Positions 1 to 5,849 of a stretch of 7,503 nucleotides of DNA are shown one piece after another. Position numbers and translations under genes: made by a program. Position 1 is the first letter of the stretch, and each line of letters opens with the position of its first letter. The notes beneath the pieces were generated by a model, which saw only the letters and a program-made list of their open reading frames with translations, ran no database searches and was not told the DNA's origin. The stretch comes from Alphaproteobacteria bacterium UBA6038. Lineage in GTDB: Bacteria > Pseudomonadota > Alphaproteobacteria > Micropepsales > Micropepsaceae. The stretch lies in the NCBI GenBank assembly GCA_002429315.1, contig DIZC01000123.1, positions 7,843-15,345 of the forward strand, written 5' to 3'.

Positions 1-17
1 CCTCCCTCAAGGGGAGG
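1..17. repeat. GC-rich hairpin downstream of the exonuclease gene
   Basis: Arms CCTCCC (1-6) and GGGAGG (12-17) are perfect reverse complements around a five-base loop. The left arm may extend beyond the window edge. It lies 32 bases past the stop of the minus-strand exonuclease gene, so it could help end that transcript. The flanking bases that would show a T-run on the minus strand are outside the window. It resembles the short GGGGAGGG-type hairpins scattered between genes in Rhizobiales, and a similar one occurs at 1627-1650. Confidence 0.4.
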
Positions 18-48
18 GTTGGACTCGGCTGGAGGCAGTTCGGCACAC

Positions 49-1068
49 CTAATCCTCGCCTTCGTCATCGTCGTAGCCGACGAGACGGAGCGCGCGCGCC
101 GGCTGGTTGTTCAGGGTGCACCAGCGCAAGAGCGCGTCCTCGTTGCCGTGGGTGATCCACACTTCGCCGGGCGCGAGTTCCTGGATGGTCCCGGTCAGTT
201 CCTGCCAGTCCGCATGATCGGAGATAACCAGCGGCAGCTCGACATGGCGCTGGCGTGCACGCGCCCGCACGCGCATCCACCCCGAGGCGAACGCCGGCAG
301 CGGATCGGCGAAGCGCCGCGTCCAACGGTCCTCCAGCGCCGACGGCGGCGCAATGACGATGGTGCCGGCGAAATCCGCTTTCTTCGCGTTCTCAACCGTC
401 GCCGGTTCCAGCGGGCCGAGATCGATCCCAAAGCGCTGATACAGCGTGTTCATGCTCGCCAGCGCGCCGTGGATGTAGAGCGGCTTGTCGTAACCGGCCT
501 CGCGGATCAGCCGGATCACGCGCTGCGTCTTGCCGAGCGCGTAGGCGCCGACCAGATGCGTACGCTCGGGAAACTGCGCCACCGATTTCAGCAGCTTCTC
601 GATTTCATGGGCGGCCTCCGGAAAGCAGAACACCGGCAGGCCGAACGTGGCTTCGGTGACGAACACATCGCAGTTGACCGGCTCGAATGGCGCACAGGTC
701 GGATCGCGCCGGCGCTTGTAATCGCCCGAGACGACAATCGTCAGACCTTTGCTGCGAATGACGGCCTGCGCCGAGCCAAGCACGTGGCCGGCGGGCACCA
801 GCGTGATGCCCACGCCGCCGCGTTCGACCGTCTCCCCGTAGCGCACCGCTTCCGCGCTTTGCGCAAAACCATCGCCGTAGCGCGCTTGCATGATCGCCAG
901 CGTTTCGGCGGTGGCAAGCACGGCGCCGTGGCCGGCGCGCGCATGATCGGAATGGCCATGGGTGATCACCGCGCGCGCGACCGGCCGTGTGGGATCGATA
1001 TAGAAATCCCCCGGTGGGCAATAGAGCCCCGCCGGCGAAGGACAAAGAACCGACTCAGCTTTGGGCAA
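49..1068 (-). CDS. Ligase-associated DNA exonuclease (MBL fold, beta-CASP type)
   Basis: This 339-residue protein belongs to the metallo-beta-lactamase nucleases encoded beside ATP-dependent DNA ligases in bacterial DNA repair loci (the 'ligase-associated DNA damage response exonuclease' group). Metal-binding motifs are visible: HGHSDH at 37-42, H95 in PAGHVLGSAQ, D116 in SGDY, a beta-CASP-like TEATFG with E139, SDHAD at 283-287 and a late THG histidine H307. The N-terminal GLYCPPGDFYIDP is typical of the group. The start is TTG, chosen because GGGAGG sits eight bases upstream and the family N-terminus begins shortly after it. The C-terminus is strongly acidic (YDDDEGED). It is probably cytoplasmic. 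Usual partners (an ATP-dependent ligase, an Lhr-like helicase, a PdeM-type phosphoesterase) are not in the window; a ligase could lie further left, but no gene starts within the 48 bases after the stop. The family call is firm; the substrate is inferred from the family. Confidence 0.9.
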   Translation of the reverse strand: MPKAESVLCPSPAGLYCPPGDFYIDPTRPVARAVITHGHSDHARAGHGAVLATAETLAIMQARYGDGFAQSAEAVRYGETVERGGVGITLVPAGHVLGSAQAVIRSKGLTIVVSGDYKRRRDPTCAPFEPVNCDVFVTEATFGLPVFCFPEAAHEIEKLLKSVAQFPERTHLVGAYALGKTQRVIRLIREAGYDKPLYIHGALASMNTLYQRFGIDLGPLEPATVENAKKADFAGTIVIAPPSALEDRWTRRFADPLPAFASGWMRVRARARQRHVELPLVISDHADWQELTGTIQELAPGEVWITHGNEDALLRWCTLNNQPARALRLVGYDDDEGED

Positions 1069-1076
1069 TTACGCTG

Positions 1077-1082
1077 CCTCCC
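1077..1082 (-). promoter_or_regulatory. Ribosome binding site deciding the TTG start of the exonuclease
   Basis: On the minus strand this reads GGGAGG, eight bases before TTG at 1068-1066. No ATG or GTG with a comparable site lies nearby in frame, so the TTG start is well supported. Confidence 0.7.
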
Positions 1083-1133
1083 AGTGGCTTGTATGCCAAT
1101 CTAGAACTTCGCGTGGGGAACAAAACCGGGAAG

Positions 1134-1154
1134 TTTGCGCACGCGACGCGCAAA
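1134..1154. repeat. Perfect 7-bp inverted repeat upstream of the exonuclease
   Basis: TTTGCGC (1134-1140) and GCGCAAA (1148-1154) are exact reverse complements separated by seven bases (ACGCGAC). The repeat lies 66-86 bases upstream of the exonuclease TTG start, where an operator could sit. On the plus strand it is followed by A residues, not T residues, so it is not a normal terminator. Function unknown. Confidence 0.35.
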
Positions 1155-1223
1155 AAACGGCGCCAAAGATTTTTCAGTTCTCAAAGAAAATCGAACCCCG
1201 CGTTTAGGCCTTCATCCTTCACC

Positions 1224-1350
1224 ACGATGTACCATAACTTTGTGAAGATCAGTGGCGGATCGACTGACCCCTGCAATGGCCGCTGGCGTCAAGTCCCGCC
1301 TTTGGGAGATTGGCGAGATCGTGAAGGTGATTGAGGAGTGGGAGATGACG
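1224..1350 (+). pseudogene. Frameshifted C-terminal remnant of an IS1-like transposase
   Basis: One frame reads MYHNFVKI (1227-1250). A different frame then reads RLTPAMAAGVKSRLWEIGEI and continues with VKVIEEWE to about 1344. Put together these match the usual C-terminal pattern of the IS1-like transposases common in rhizobia, in which a YNFV(R/K)IH segment leads into (T)LR-x-TPAMAAGV and then an (R/H)LWE...DIV segment. The stretch between ATC and CTG-ACC-CCT is 13 bases where about 15 are expected, so a small deletion has broken the frame. The upstream catalytic part (DDE) is missing, and I see no inverted terminal repeats. It is a dead relic. The transposase assignment is from remembered family consensus, not a search. 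Confidence 0.6.
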
Positions 1351-1660
1351 CAAGGTGAAGGGCAACATCTTGCTTATAGGTCTCACGCCAACGGTTGTCG
1401 GGCTGCGGAGATTTGCCGACCTGGAAGTGCGACCAGGCGAACATGTCCTATTTGGCGATGGGCAATGCGCGCATGAATCCGACCTGCGCAGTAAAGCTCA
1501 GCCTCTTGGCCGCGATGGCCGTAAGACGATTTCCGCTTCTACGAGGCGAAGCCCAGCCGAGCTGGGTGGCTATCGGGCATGGCGCATCGTTTGCGCCAAA
1601 AACTCATACTGACCCACTACCGATTTCCACCCGCCCTTCGGGGAGGATGGGAATCACTGA
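1351..1660. other. Intergenic stretch without a recognisable gene
   Basis: Three overlapping short plus-strand reading frames cross this stretch, but none shows a recognisable domain or a convincing ribosome binding site, and none agrees with the transposase frame before it. It contains a tight hairpin, CCCAGC (1552-1557) and GCTGGG (1561-1566) around CGA, and the phrase TGACCCACTACC near 1609-1620, which resembles bases seen near some insertion sequence ends. It is best read as decayed mobile-element or spacer DNA left after the insertion that also gave the transposase remnant. Confidence 0.4.
1627..1650. repeat. Imperfect hairpin with TTCG loop, similar to the one at the left edge
   Basis: Ten positions on each side can face each other around a TTCG loop (1637-1640), with two mismatches (1633/1644 and 1630/1647). 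No T-run follows on either strand. The right arm, CGGGGAGGATGGG, closely resembles AGGGGAGGGTTGG at 10-22, suggesting a dispersed intergenic repeat rather than a gene-specific terminator. Confidence 0.4.
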
Positions 1661-1677
1661 ATAAATCCTGATTGGCA

Positions 1678-1705
1678 TCGACAGCGACTCCATCGGTCGT
1701 ATCAT
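1678..1705 (+). promoter_or_regulatory. Putative sigma-70-type promoter of the histidine kinase gene
   Basis: TCGACA (1678-1683) and TATCAT (1700-1705) each match the -35 and -10 consensus at five of six bases and are separated by 16 bases. Transcription would begin near 1712, leaving a leader of about 32 bases before the ATG at 1744. This argues against the upstream in-frame TTG at 1672, which would lie before the transcription start. Confidence 0.4.
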
Positions 1706-1743
1706 CGGCGTGCAACGAATCAGTTGGGGCTCTTCGCCTGACG

Positions 1744-3402
1744 ATGGCCTCGCTCGGCTTCTCGCCCGCGCATGCCGCGAGCCGCGCCTTCTCCGGCGCA
1801 ACGCGAGCCGCGACGCGGAACGTCCGCTGGACCATCGTGCTGTCGATCCTGCTGATCTTCGGCAGCTTCGTGTCCGCCGCGATCATCCAGATGCGGCTCG
1901 ACCGCATGCGTGCGCTGGATCAGGCGGCGACGATCGAATTGCGTCGCGCACAGGAAACGGCGTCCGATCTCGGCGCCACGCTCGATCGCTTTGCCGCGCT
2001 CGGTGCGGCCTTCGCCAATGCCGAGGTGAGCGCGGAAACTTCCGCCGCGCTGTCGGAAGCGGGAGGTCCGGCGCTGCAGAACATCGCGGTGCTGGATGGA
2101 GCGGGCCATCTGCTGTTCGAGATGAAGCGCGCGCCGAAGGACATCCTGCCGCTCGATGCCGCCACCCTGGCGCGGGCGGCGCAAGGCCGGGCCGTCACAA
2201 CCGCCGCCGCCGGCCAGTCGATCCTGCTCGCATTCCCCGACAATGGCCGCACCGTGCTCGTTCAACTGGCGGCCAGTGTGCTGTTCCCGGCCGCCGGCCT
2301 GGAAGACGATCTGCTGGCCACCGACGACGGCCGCGCGCTCGTCCTTGGCCGCGGCTGGCGCGAGTTGCCGTCCTACGATGCGCTGGCGCTGCCGCGCGGC
2401 AAGACGGAAGCCCGCATTTTGGAGTTGCCCTCGGGACGCCGGCTGGTGGCGCTGGCGCCGGCGCCGCACTGGCCGCTGACGGCGGGCGCATCAGTGCAGG
2501 TGGGCGAAGCGCTCAGCGGCTGGTACGGCGCGCTGCCGCTCTATTTCTTCTTCATCCTGGGACCGGCGTTCGCCGGCGCAGGACTTGCGGTGGTGTTCGT
2601 GCGCGAGTTCGAGCGGCGCGCGCGCTCGACCGGCGCGGCCCGCGCGCTGAAGGCGAAGAGGAACGACGAAGCGAAGCTTCTCATCCGCCTGGCCGATGCG
2701 GAACGCCGAGCCGTGGAAGCGGAGCGCTCGAAGGCCGAGTTCGTCACGCATATGAGCCACGAGCTGCGGACCCCGCTCAACGCCATCATCGGGTTTTCGG
2801 AAGTCATCGAACAGGGGCTGTTCGGCAAGCCGGGACATCCGAAATACGAGGAATATGCCCACGACATCAGCGCCGCGGGGCGCAAGCTGCATGCCCAGAT
2901 CGGCGACGTGCTGGAGTTCGCCAGTCTCGAAGCGGGCAAGCAGACGGTCAAGCTGGCGCCGGTGGACACTGCCGCCATCGCACGGCAGGCCATCGAGGAG
3001 ATCGCCGGCCGCGCCTTCTCGCGCAAGATCAAGCTGTCGGTTGCGCTGTCGGAGACGGCGCGCGCGATGGCCGATCCTTATGCGCTGAAACGGGCGCTGA
3101 GCAATCTGCTCGCCAACGCACTGCAATACACGCCGGAAGGCGGCGCCATCCGGGTGCAGCTCCGGGTCAGCGACACCGCGGTGGCGATCGCGGTGCAGGA
3201 CAACGGCTTTGGATTCTCACCCATGGAGGCGGCGCATGCCGCAAAGCCGTTCACCCGCTTCGACCGACCCGGGGCGTCCACCGGCAGCGGTCTTGGGCTG
3301 GCCATCGCCAGCTCGCTTGCCCGCCGCATGGGCGGCTCGTTGAACATCTCCGGCAAGTCGGGCGAAGGCGCGGTCGCGGAACTGAAACTCCGCCGCGCCT
3401 AG
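1744..3402 (+). CDS. Membrane sensor histidine kinase, PleC/DivJ-like core
   Basis: From the ATG at 1744 the product is 552 residues. A first membrane helix covers about 29-49 and a second about 265-287. The roughly 215 residues between them should be periplasmic and form an input domain I do not recognise. A charged helical linker (about 288-335) leads to the H-box SHELRTPLNAIIGFSEVI with phospho-acceptor H339. The ATP-binding domain shows an N-box (N454, N458), a G1 box DNGFGF at D486, and a G2 box GSGLGL at 514-519. All catalytic elements are present, so it should autophosphorylate. The H-box neighbourhood resembles the alphaproteobacterial PleC/DivJ/PdhS kinases, often tied to the cell cycle, but this is only resemblance. 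No HAMP or PAS domain is obvious, and no response regulator is encoded nearby, so it is an orphan kinase with unknown partner. An in-frame TTG at 1672 would add 24 residues. No strong ribosome binding site precedes either start. Confidence 0.85.
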   Translation: MASLGFSPAHAASRAFSGATRAATRNVRWTIVLSILLIFGSFVSAAIIQMRLDRMRALDQAATIELRRAQETASDLGATLDRFAALGAAFANAEVSAETSAALSEAGGPALQNIAVLDGAGHLLFEMKRAPKDILPLDAATLARAAQGRAVTTAAAGQSILLAFPDNGRTVLVQLAASVLFPAAGLEDDLLATDDGRALVLGRGWRELPSYDALALPRGKTEARILELPSGRRLVALAPAPHWPLTAGASVQVGEALSGWYGALPLYFFFILGPAFAGAGLAVVFVREFERRARSTGAARALKAKRNDEAKLLIRLADAERRAVEAERSKAEFVTHMSHELRTPLNAIIGFSEVIEQGLFGKPGHPKYEEYAHDISAAGRKLHAQIGDVLEFASLEAGKQTVKLAPVDTAAIARQAIEEIAGRAFSRKIKLSVALSETARAMADPYALKRALSNLLANALQYTPEGGAIRVQLRVSDTAVAIAVQDNGFGFSPMEAAHAAKPFTRFDRPGASTGSGLGLAIASSLARRMGGSLNISGKSGEGAVAELKLRRA

Positions 3403-4799
3403 AGATACCAGGCGTATTCGGTGGGCGGGATGGCGCGGCGAACGCGTTGCGCCTCGATACGCTTGTTCTCGCGGTAGAGCGACAACGTCTCATCGCCGAA
3501 ATAGGCGGGCAGAATGGATGCGTGCTCCAGCCGCGCCAGCGCATCGTCGATGGTGAACGGCAGCGAGGGATCCGGTTCGCGCGAGACATTGCCGACGGCC
3601 GGCGCGCCGGGATCGAGCTTGGTCTCGAGCCCGTGGTGGACGCCCGCCAGTACCGCGGCGAGCGCGAAATACGGATTGGCATCGGCACCGGCCACCCGGT
3701 GCTCGACGCGCCGCGCCTCGCCCGGTCCCGCTGGCACCCGCATGCCCGCCGAACGGTTGTTAACGCCCCACCGGCGGTTCACCGGCGCGAACATGTCGGG
3801 CTGGAAGCGGCGATAGGAATTCACGCTGGGCGCAAACAGCGCCATCGACTCCGCCATCGTCGCCTGCAGGCCGCCGATGGCGTGGTGCAACGCCTGCGAG
3901 CCTTCGGCGGCGCCATTGTCGAAAATATTTTGGCCCTTGTCGTTCAGGAGACTGAGATGGATATGCAATCCGCTGCCGGCGCGGTCGGCGTATGGCTTGG
4001 CCATGAAGGTCCCATCGAAGCCGCAGCTCCGCGCCGCCGCCTTCACGATCTGCTGCAACAGGACGGCATGATCGGCCGCGAGCCGCGCATCGCTCTGATG
4101 CTTCAGGTTCGCTTCGAACTGTCCCGGCGCGTATTCCTTGCTGGTCGCGCTCACCGGGACGCCTTCGGTTTCCGCGGCCTGCGCCAGCGCCGACAGAAAT
4201 CCCTGGAACCGGTCGAGATCGTCCACGCCGTAGACGGAGGCGGTGCTTTCGCGGGTGCCGCTGCGCGGATCGAGCGGCGGCCGCGGCGCGCCATCGGCAC
4301 CGCGCGCCGGGTCGACCAGATAAAATTCGAGCTCCAGCGCGCAGACCGGCGTGAGCTTGAGTTCGTCGAAGCGGGCGAGCACGCGCTCCAGCGCCGAAAT
4401 CGGTTCGGCGGGATCGGGCTCGCCGGCGTCATCGCGCAAGGTGAGGAAGATCTGCGCACGGCCGGGACCTTCGCCCCACACTTGCCGCGCCGTGCCAGGG
4501 ACCGGCCATGCCGTGCCATCCGGATCGCCGTCGCCGAAGCCGCGGCCGAACGGATTGGTCATCTCGCCGCGCGCATCCATTAGATAGATGGAGTGCGGGA
4601 GTTGCAGGCCGCTGTCGAACAGCTTTCCGGCTTCGCCGATGGGCAACCGCTTGCCGCGCAGGGTGCCGCAGAGATCGACCACGACGGCGTCGACAAATTC
4701 GAGGCCAGGGTGCTGCGCCACCAGCGCCTCGAATTCGGCTTTGGCGTCCAGCACGAAAGCGGGGCGAGCGAAGCCCGGTATGGCGGCTGCCTTGTTCAT
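3399..4799 (-). CDS. Glutamine synthetase family protein, gamma-glutamylputrescine synthetase-like
   Basis: This 466-residue protein has the normal length and layout of the PuuA-like branch of the glutamine synthetase superfamily, which joins glutamate to an amine (putrescine, other polyamines or alkylamines) using ATP. The beta-grasp domain includes VDLCGTLRGK at 41-50. The catalytic domain has metal ligands in ELEFYL (E156, E158), APGQFE (E229), GSGLHIHLSL with H279 and H281, the NNRSAGMRVP segment at 347-356, and VEHR with E366 and R368 followed by NPYFALAAVLAG. All the key residues I could align by eye are intact. The ATG at 4799 is chosen over upstream in-frame starts because GGAG lies five bases before it and the family N-terminus fits. 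It is probably cytoplasmic. Its stop overlaps the convergent kinase stop in a shared CTAG. The usual puu companions (gamma-glutamyl hydrolase, aldehyde dehydrogenase) are not in the window. The amine substrate cannot be read from sequence. Confidence 0.88.
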   Translation of the reverse strand: MNKAAAIPGFARPAFVLDAKAEFEALVAQHPGLEFVDAVVVDLCGTLRGKRLPIGEAGKLFDSGLQLPHSIYLMDARGEMTNPFGRGFGDGDPDGTAWPVPGTARQVWGEGPGRAQIFLTLRDDAGEPDPAEPISALERVLARFDELKLTPVCALELEFYLVDPARGADGAPRPPLDPRSGTRESTASVYGVDDLDRFQGFLSALAQAAETEGVPVSATSKEYAPGQFEANLKHQSDARLAADHAVLLQQIVKAAARSCGFDGTFMAKPYADRAGSGLHIHLSLLNDKGQNIFDNGAAEGSQALHHAIGGLQATMAESMALFAPSVNSYRRFQPDMFAPVNRRWGVNNRSAGMRVPAGPGEARRVEHRVAGADANPYFALAAVLAGVHHGLETKLDPGAPAVGNVSREPDPSLPFTIDDALARLEHASILPAYFGDETLSLYRENKRIEAQRVRRAIPPTEYAWYL

Positions 4800-4804
4800 G
4801 CGAT

Positions 4805-4808
4805 CTCC
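4805..4808 (-). promoter_or_regulatory. Ribosome binding site fixing the start of the glutamine synthetase homologue
   Basis: On the minus strand GGAG precedes the ATG at 4799-4797 by five bases. The reading frame stays open upstream as far as 5273, antisense to the toxin-antitoxin genes, so this site is what decides the start. Confidence 0.6.
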
Positions 4809-4830
4809 GGCGTCCCAGCTTGGGGCACCG

Positions 4831-4859
4831 ATCATAAACACCGCGCTAAGGCCGCGAAA
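4831..4859 (-). promoter_or_regulatory. Weak candidate promoter for the glutamine synthetase homologue
   Basis: On the minus strand TATGAT (4836-4831) matches the -10 consensus at five of six bases, about 32 bases before the start codon. The hexamer 17 bases further upstream, TTTCGC, is a poor -35. An activator-dependent promoter is possible, but no operator is obvious. Confidence 0.25.
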
Positions 4860-4908
4860 GGCAGGTACGCGCGCAACGAGGCGCAACGCGTCAGCCATGA
4901 TCGGCCGC

Positions 4909-4940
4909 TTGACATGTGTCACTCTCCGGAATACGTGACA
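4909..4940 (+). promoter_or_regulatory. Promoter and nested palindromic operator of the toxin-antitoxin pair
   Basis: TTGACA (4909-4914) is a perfect -35 hexamer. TACGTG (4932-4937), 17 bases later, is the best-placed but weak -10. The -35 is embedded in the inverted repeat TGACA-TG-TGTCA (4910-4921). TGTCAC (4917-4922) forms a second inverted repeat with GTGACA (4935-4940) across 12 bases. Symmetric half-sites covering the promoter are what is expected for autoregulation by a ribbon-helix-helix antitoxin, alone or with its toxin. With this -10, transcription would start almost at the antitoxin ATG (4944). Confidence 0.55.
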
Positions 4941-4943
4941 TAC

Positions 4944-5153
4944 ATGCAGAAAACACAGGTTTACCTGCGAGCAGACGAACTTGCGGCGCTGCGCAAAGCA
5001 GCCGCACGTACCGGCCGCAGCATTGCCGATCTCATTCGCGAAGCGATCAGAAAGACGGTGCTGAAGCCAGACATAACCGGCCCGGTGGCGATCTGGGACG
5101 GCGAACCCAAGCGCACCTCGCACGAGCACGACACCATCTACAACGAGTCCTGA
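4944..5153 (+). CDS. vapB: Ribbon-helix-helix (CopG-type) antitoxin of a type II toxin-antitoxin pair
   Basis: This 69-residue protein has an N-terminal ribbon-helix-helix DNA-binding domain at about residues 3-40: a TQVYLRADE strand, then two helices, the second with SIADLIREAI. The C-terminal tail (about 45-69), rich in charged residues and ending HDTIYNES, is the part expected to fold onto the toxin and block its active site. It would bind the palindromes just upstream to repress its own operon. The ATG at 4944 is chosen because it begins right before the conserved strand. The in-frame ATG at 4914 lies inside the promoter palindrome and is unlikely. No clear ribosome binding site is visible, so translation may be leaderless or nearly so. 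The stop shares one base with the toxin start (TGATG), the usual tight antitoxin-toxin coupling. The VapB name reflects the PIN-domain partner. Confidence 0.85.
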   Translation: MQKTQVYLRADELAALRKAAARTGRSIADLIREAIRKTVLKPDITGPVAIWDGEPKRTSHEHDTIYNES

Positions 5154-5569
5154 TGCGCCAGGGCGAAGCGGTTTTCGTCGACAGCGGCGCATGGATCGCG
5201 CTGGCGCTGTCCCGCGATCGCCTGCACGACCAGGCGCGAGAACAGTGGACGAGCCTGCACGAAGCGGGCGCAAAGCTCCACACCTCGATCCCGGTGGTCA
5301 TCGAGACATTCACGTTTCTGGAGCGTAACGCAAACCGCGAAGTCGCGATTGCATGGAAGGATTCGCTCTACGGGCCAGGAACGGTCCGAATTGTGCCGTG
5401 CGAACTGCGCGACCTAGAGCAATCGTGGGAGTACTTCCGGCGCAGCGATTTCCACAAGCTCTCTGCCGTAGACGCGACCAGCTTCACCATCATGAAACGC
5501 GCAGGGATTCACACTGCTTATGCGTTCGACCATCACTTCGCTGTGGCCGGGTTCAGGTTTGTGGGTTAG
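5153..5569 (+). CDS. vapC: PIN-domain toxin ribonuclease (VapC family)
   Basis: The product is 138 residues, normal for a single PIN domain. The four acidic residues expected at the active site are visible: D10 in VFVDSGAW, E51 in SIPVVIETF, D107 in LSAVDATSF, and D126 in AFDHHF. These coordinate Mg2+ or Mn2+ for cleavage of RNA; VapC toxins typically cut tRNA or rRNA and stop translation. It is cytoplasmic and held inactive by the antitoxin encoded just before it. The ATG at 5153 overlaps the antitoxin stop by one base, with no separate ribosome binding site, so its synthesis depends on antitoxin translation. All catalytic residues are intact, so the toxin is probably functional. It is convergent with the next gene, with only 19 bases between the stops and no terminator visible. 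The RNA target cannot be inferred. Confidence 0.9.
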   Translation: MRQGEAVFVDSGAWIALALSRDRLHDQAREQWTSLHEAGAKLHTSIPVVIETFTFLERNANREVAIAWKDSLYGPGTVRIVPCELRDLEQSWEYFRRSDFHKLSAVDATSFTIMKRAGIHTAYAFDHHFAVAGFRFVG

Positions 5570-5588
5570 AGCCGAAGGCGATCCCCGA

Positions 5589-5849
5589 TCACGTGTCTGC
5601 TTTGAGTGCCCGATCGATCAAGCCCAGAAGCCTCGCATGATCGGCGGTGGTAGTGGCCGGGAAGCGTTCGAAATCGTCGCGCAGGCGGGCGTCGGCGTAG
5701 ACGTCTTCGCCGTGTTCGTGGAAATGCAGGAAGGCGCGGCCGCCCCGGTAGAACGTGCCACGCGACTTCTCCTTCAGCCCTGCCCGCGTCCGCAAGTCGC
5801 GCAGGAGCGTTTCGAGCCGGTCGAGTGCTTCCGGGCCGGCGTGCTTCAT
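5589..5849 (-). CDS. Conserved-looking 86-residue protein of unknown function
   Basis: I do not recognise this protein with confidence. It is 86 residues long, soluble, and mostly charged. A predicted helix (about 7-24) leads into a central block, SRGTFYRGGRAFLHFHEHGE (29-48), rich in aromatic residues and histidines, which looks like a beta hairpin. An ending helix follows (about 69-83). The central block recalls small uncharacterised proteins with a GTFY...AFLHFHED motif, and more faintly luciferase-type small domains, but no function can be assigned. Its ATG overlaps the stop of the GcvT-like gene in ATGA, and no independent ribosome binding site is visible, so it is translationally coupled to that gene and is the last gene of the operon. 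The overlap and coherent composition make it a real gene rather than a shadow frame. H45, H47 and H50... cannot be assigned as ligands without homologues. Confidence 0.75.
   Translation of the reverse strand: MKHAGPEALDRLETLLRDLRTRAGLKEKSRGTFYRGGRAFLHFHEHGEDVYADARLRDDFERFPATTTADHARLLGLIDRALKADT

Noticed and set aside
19..1104. A 361-codon plus-strand frame opposite the exonuclease
   Set aside because: It is an antisense shadow with arginine-rich composition and no domain. The minus-strand exonuclease motifs are unmistakable.
1104..1121. Possible alphaproteobacterial LexA (SOS) box upstream of the repair exonuclease
   Set aside because: GAAC occurs twice as a direct repeat (1104-1107 and 1118-1121), but with a 10-base spacer instead of the seven bases of the known GTTC-N7-GTTC box.
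1134..1160. Inverted repeat followed by A-run as a terminator
   Set aside because: A plus-strand terminator needs T residues after the stem. Here A residues follow, and on the minus strand the T-run comes before the stem.
1395..1664. Short plus-strand reading frames after the transposase remnant as real small genes
   Set aside because: There is no recognisable domain and no good ribosome binding site, the frames overlap one another, and they lie in what looks like decayed insertion DNA.
1710..4583. A 957-codon open plus-strand frame across the kinase and glutamine synthetase genes
   Set aside because: It is out of frame with the kinase and antisense to the glutamine synthetase homologue, its composition is arginine-rich and low in structure, and both real genes in this span have clear domain motifs. 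It is a by-product of high GC.
4914..4943. Upstream in-frame ATG adding ten residues to the antitoxin
   Set aside because: It lies within the -35 and operator palindrome and adds residues not expected before the ribbon-helix-helix strand.
4800..5273. N-terminal extension of the glutamine synthetase homologue to about 624 residues
   Set aside because: The extension is antisense to the toxin-antitoxin genes and crosses their promoter. The ATG at 4799 has a good ribosome binding site and fits the family start.
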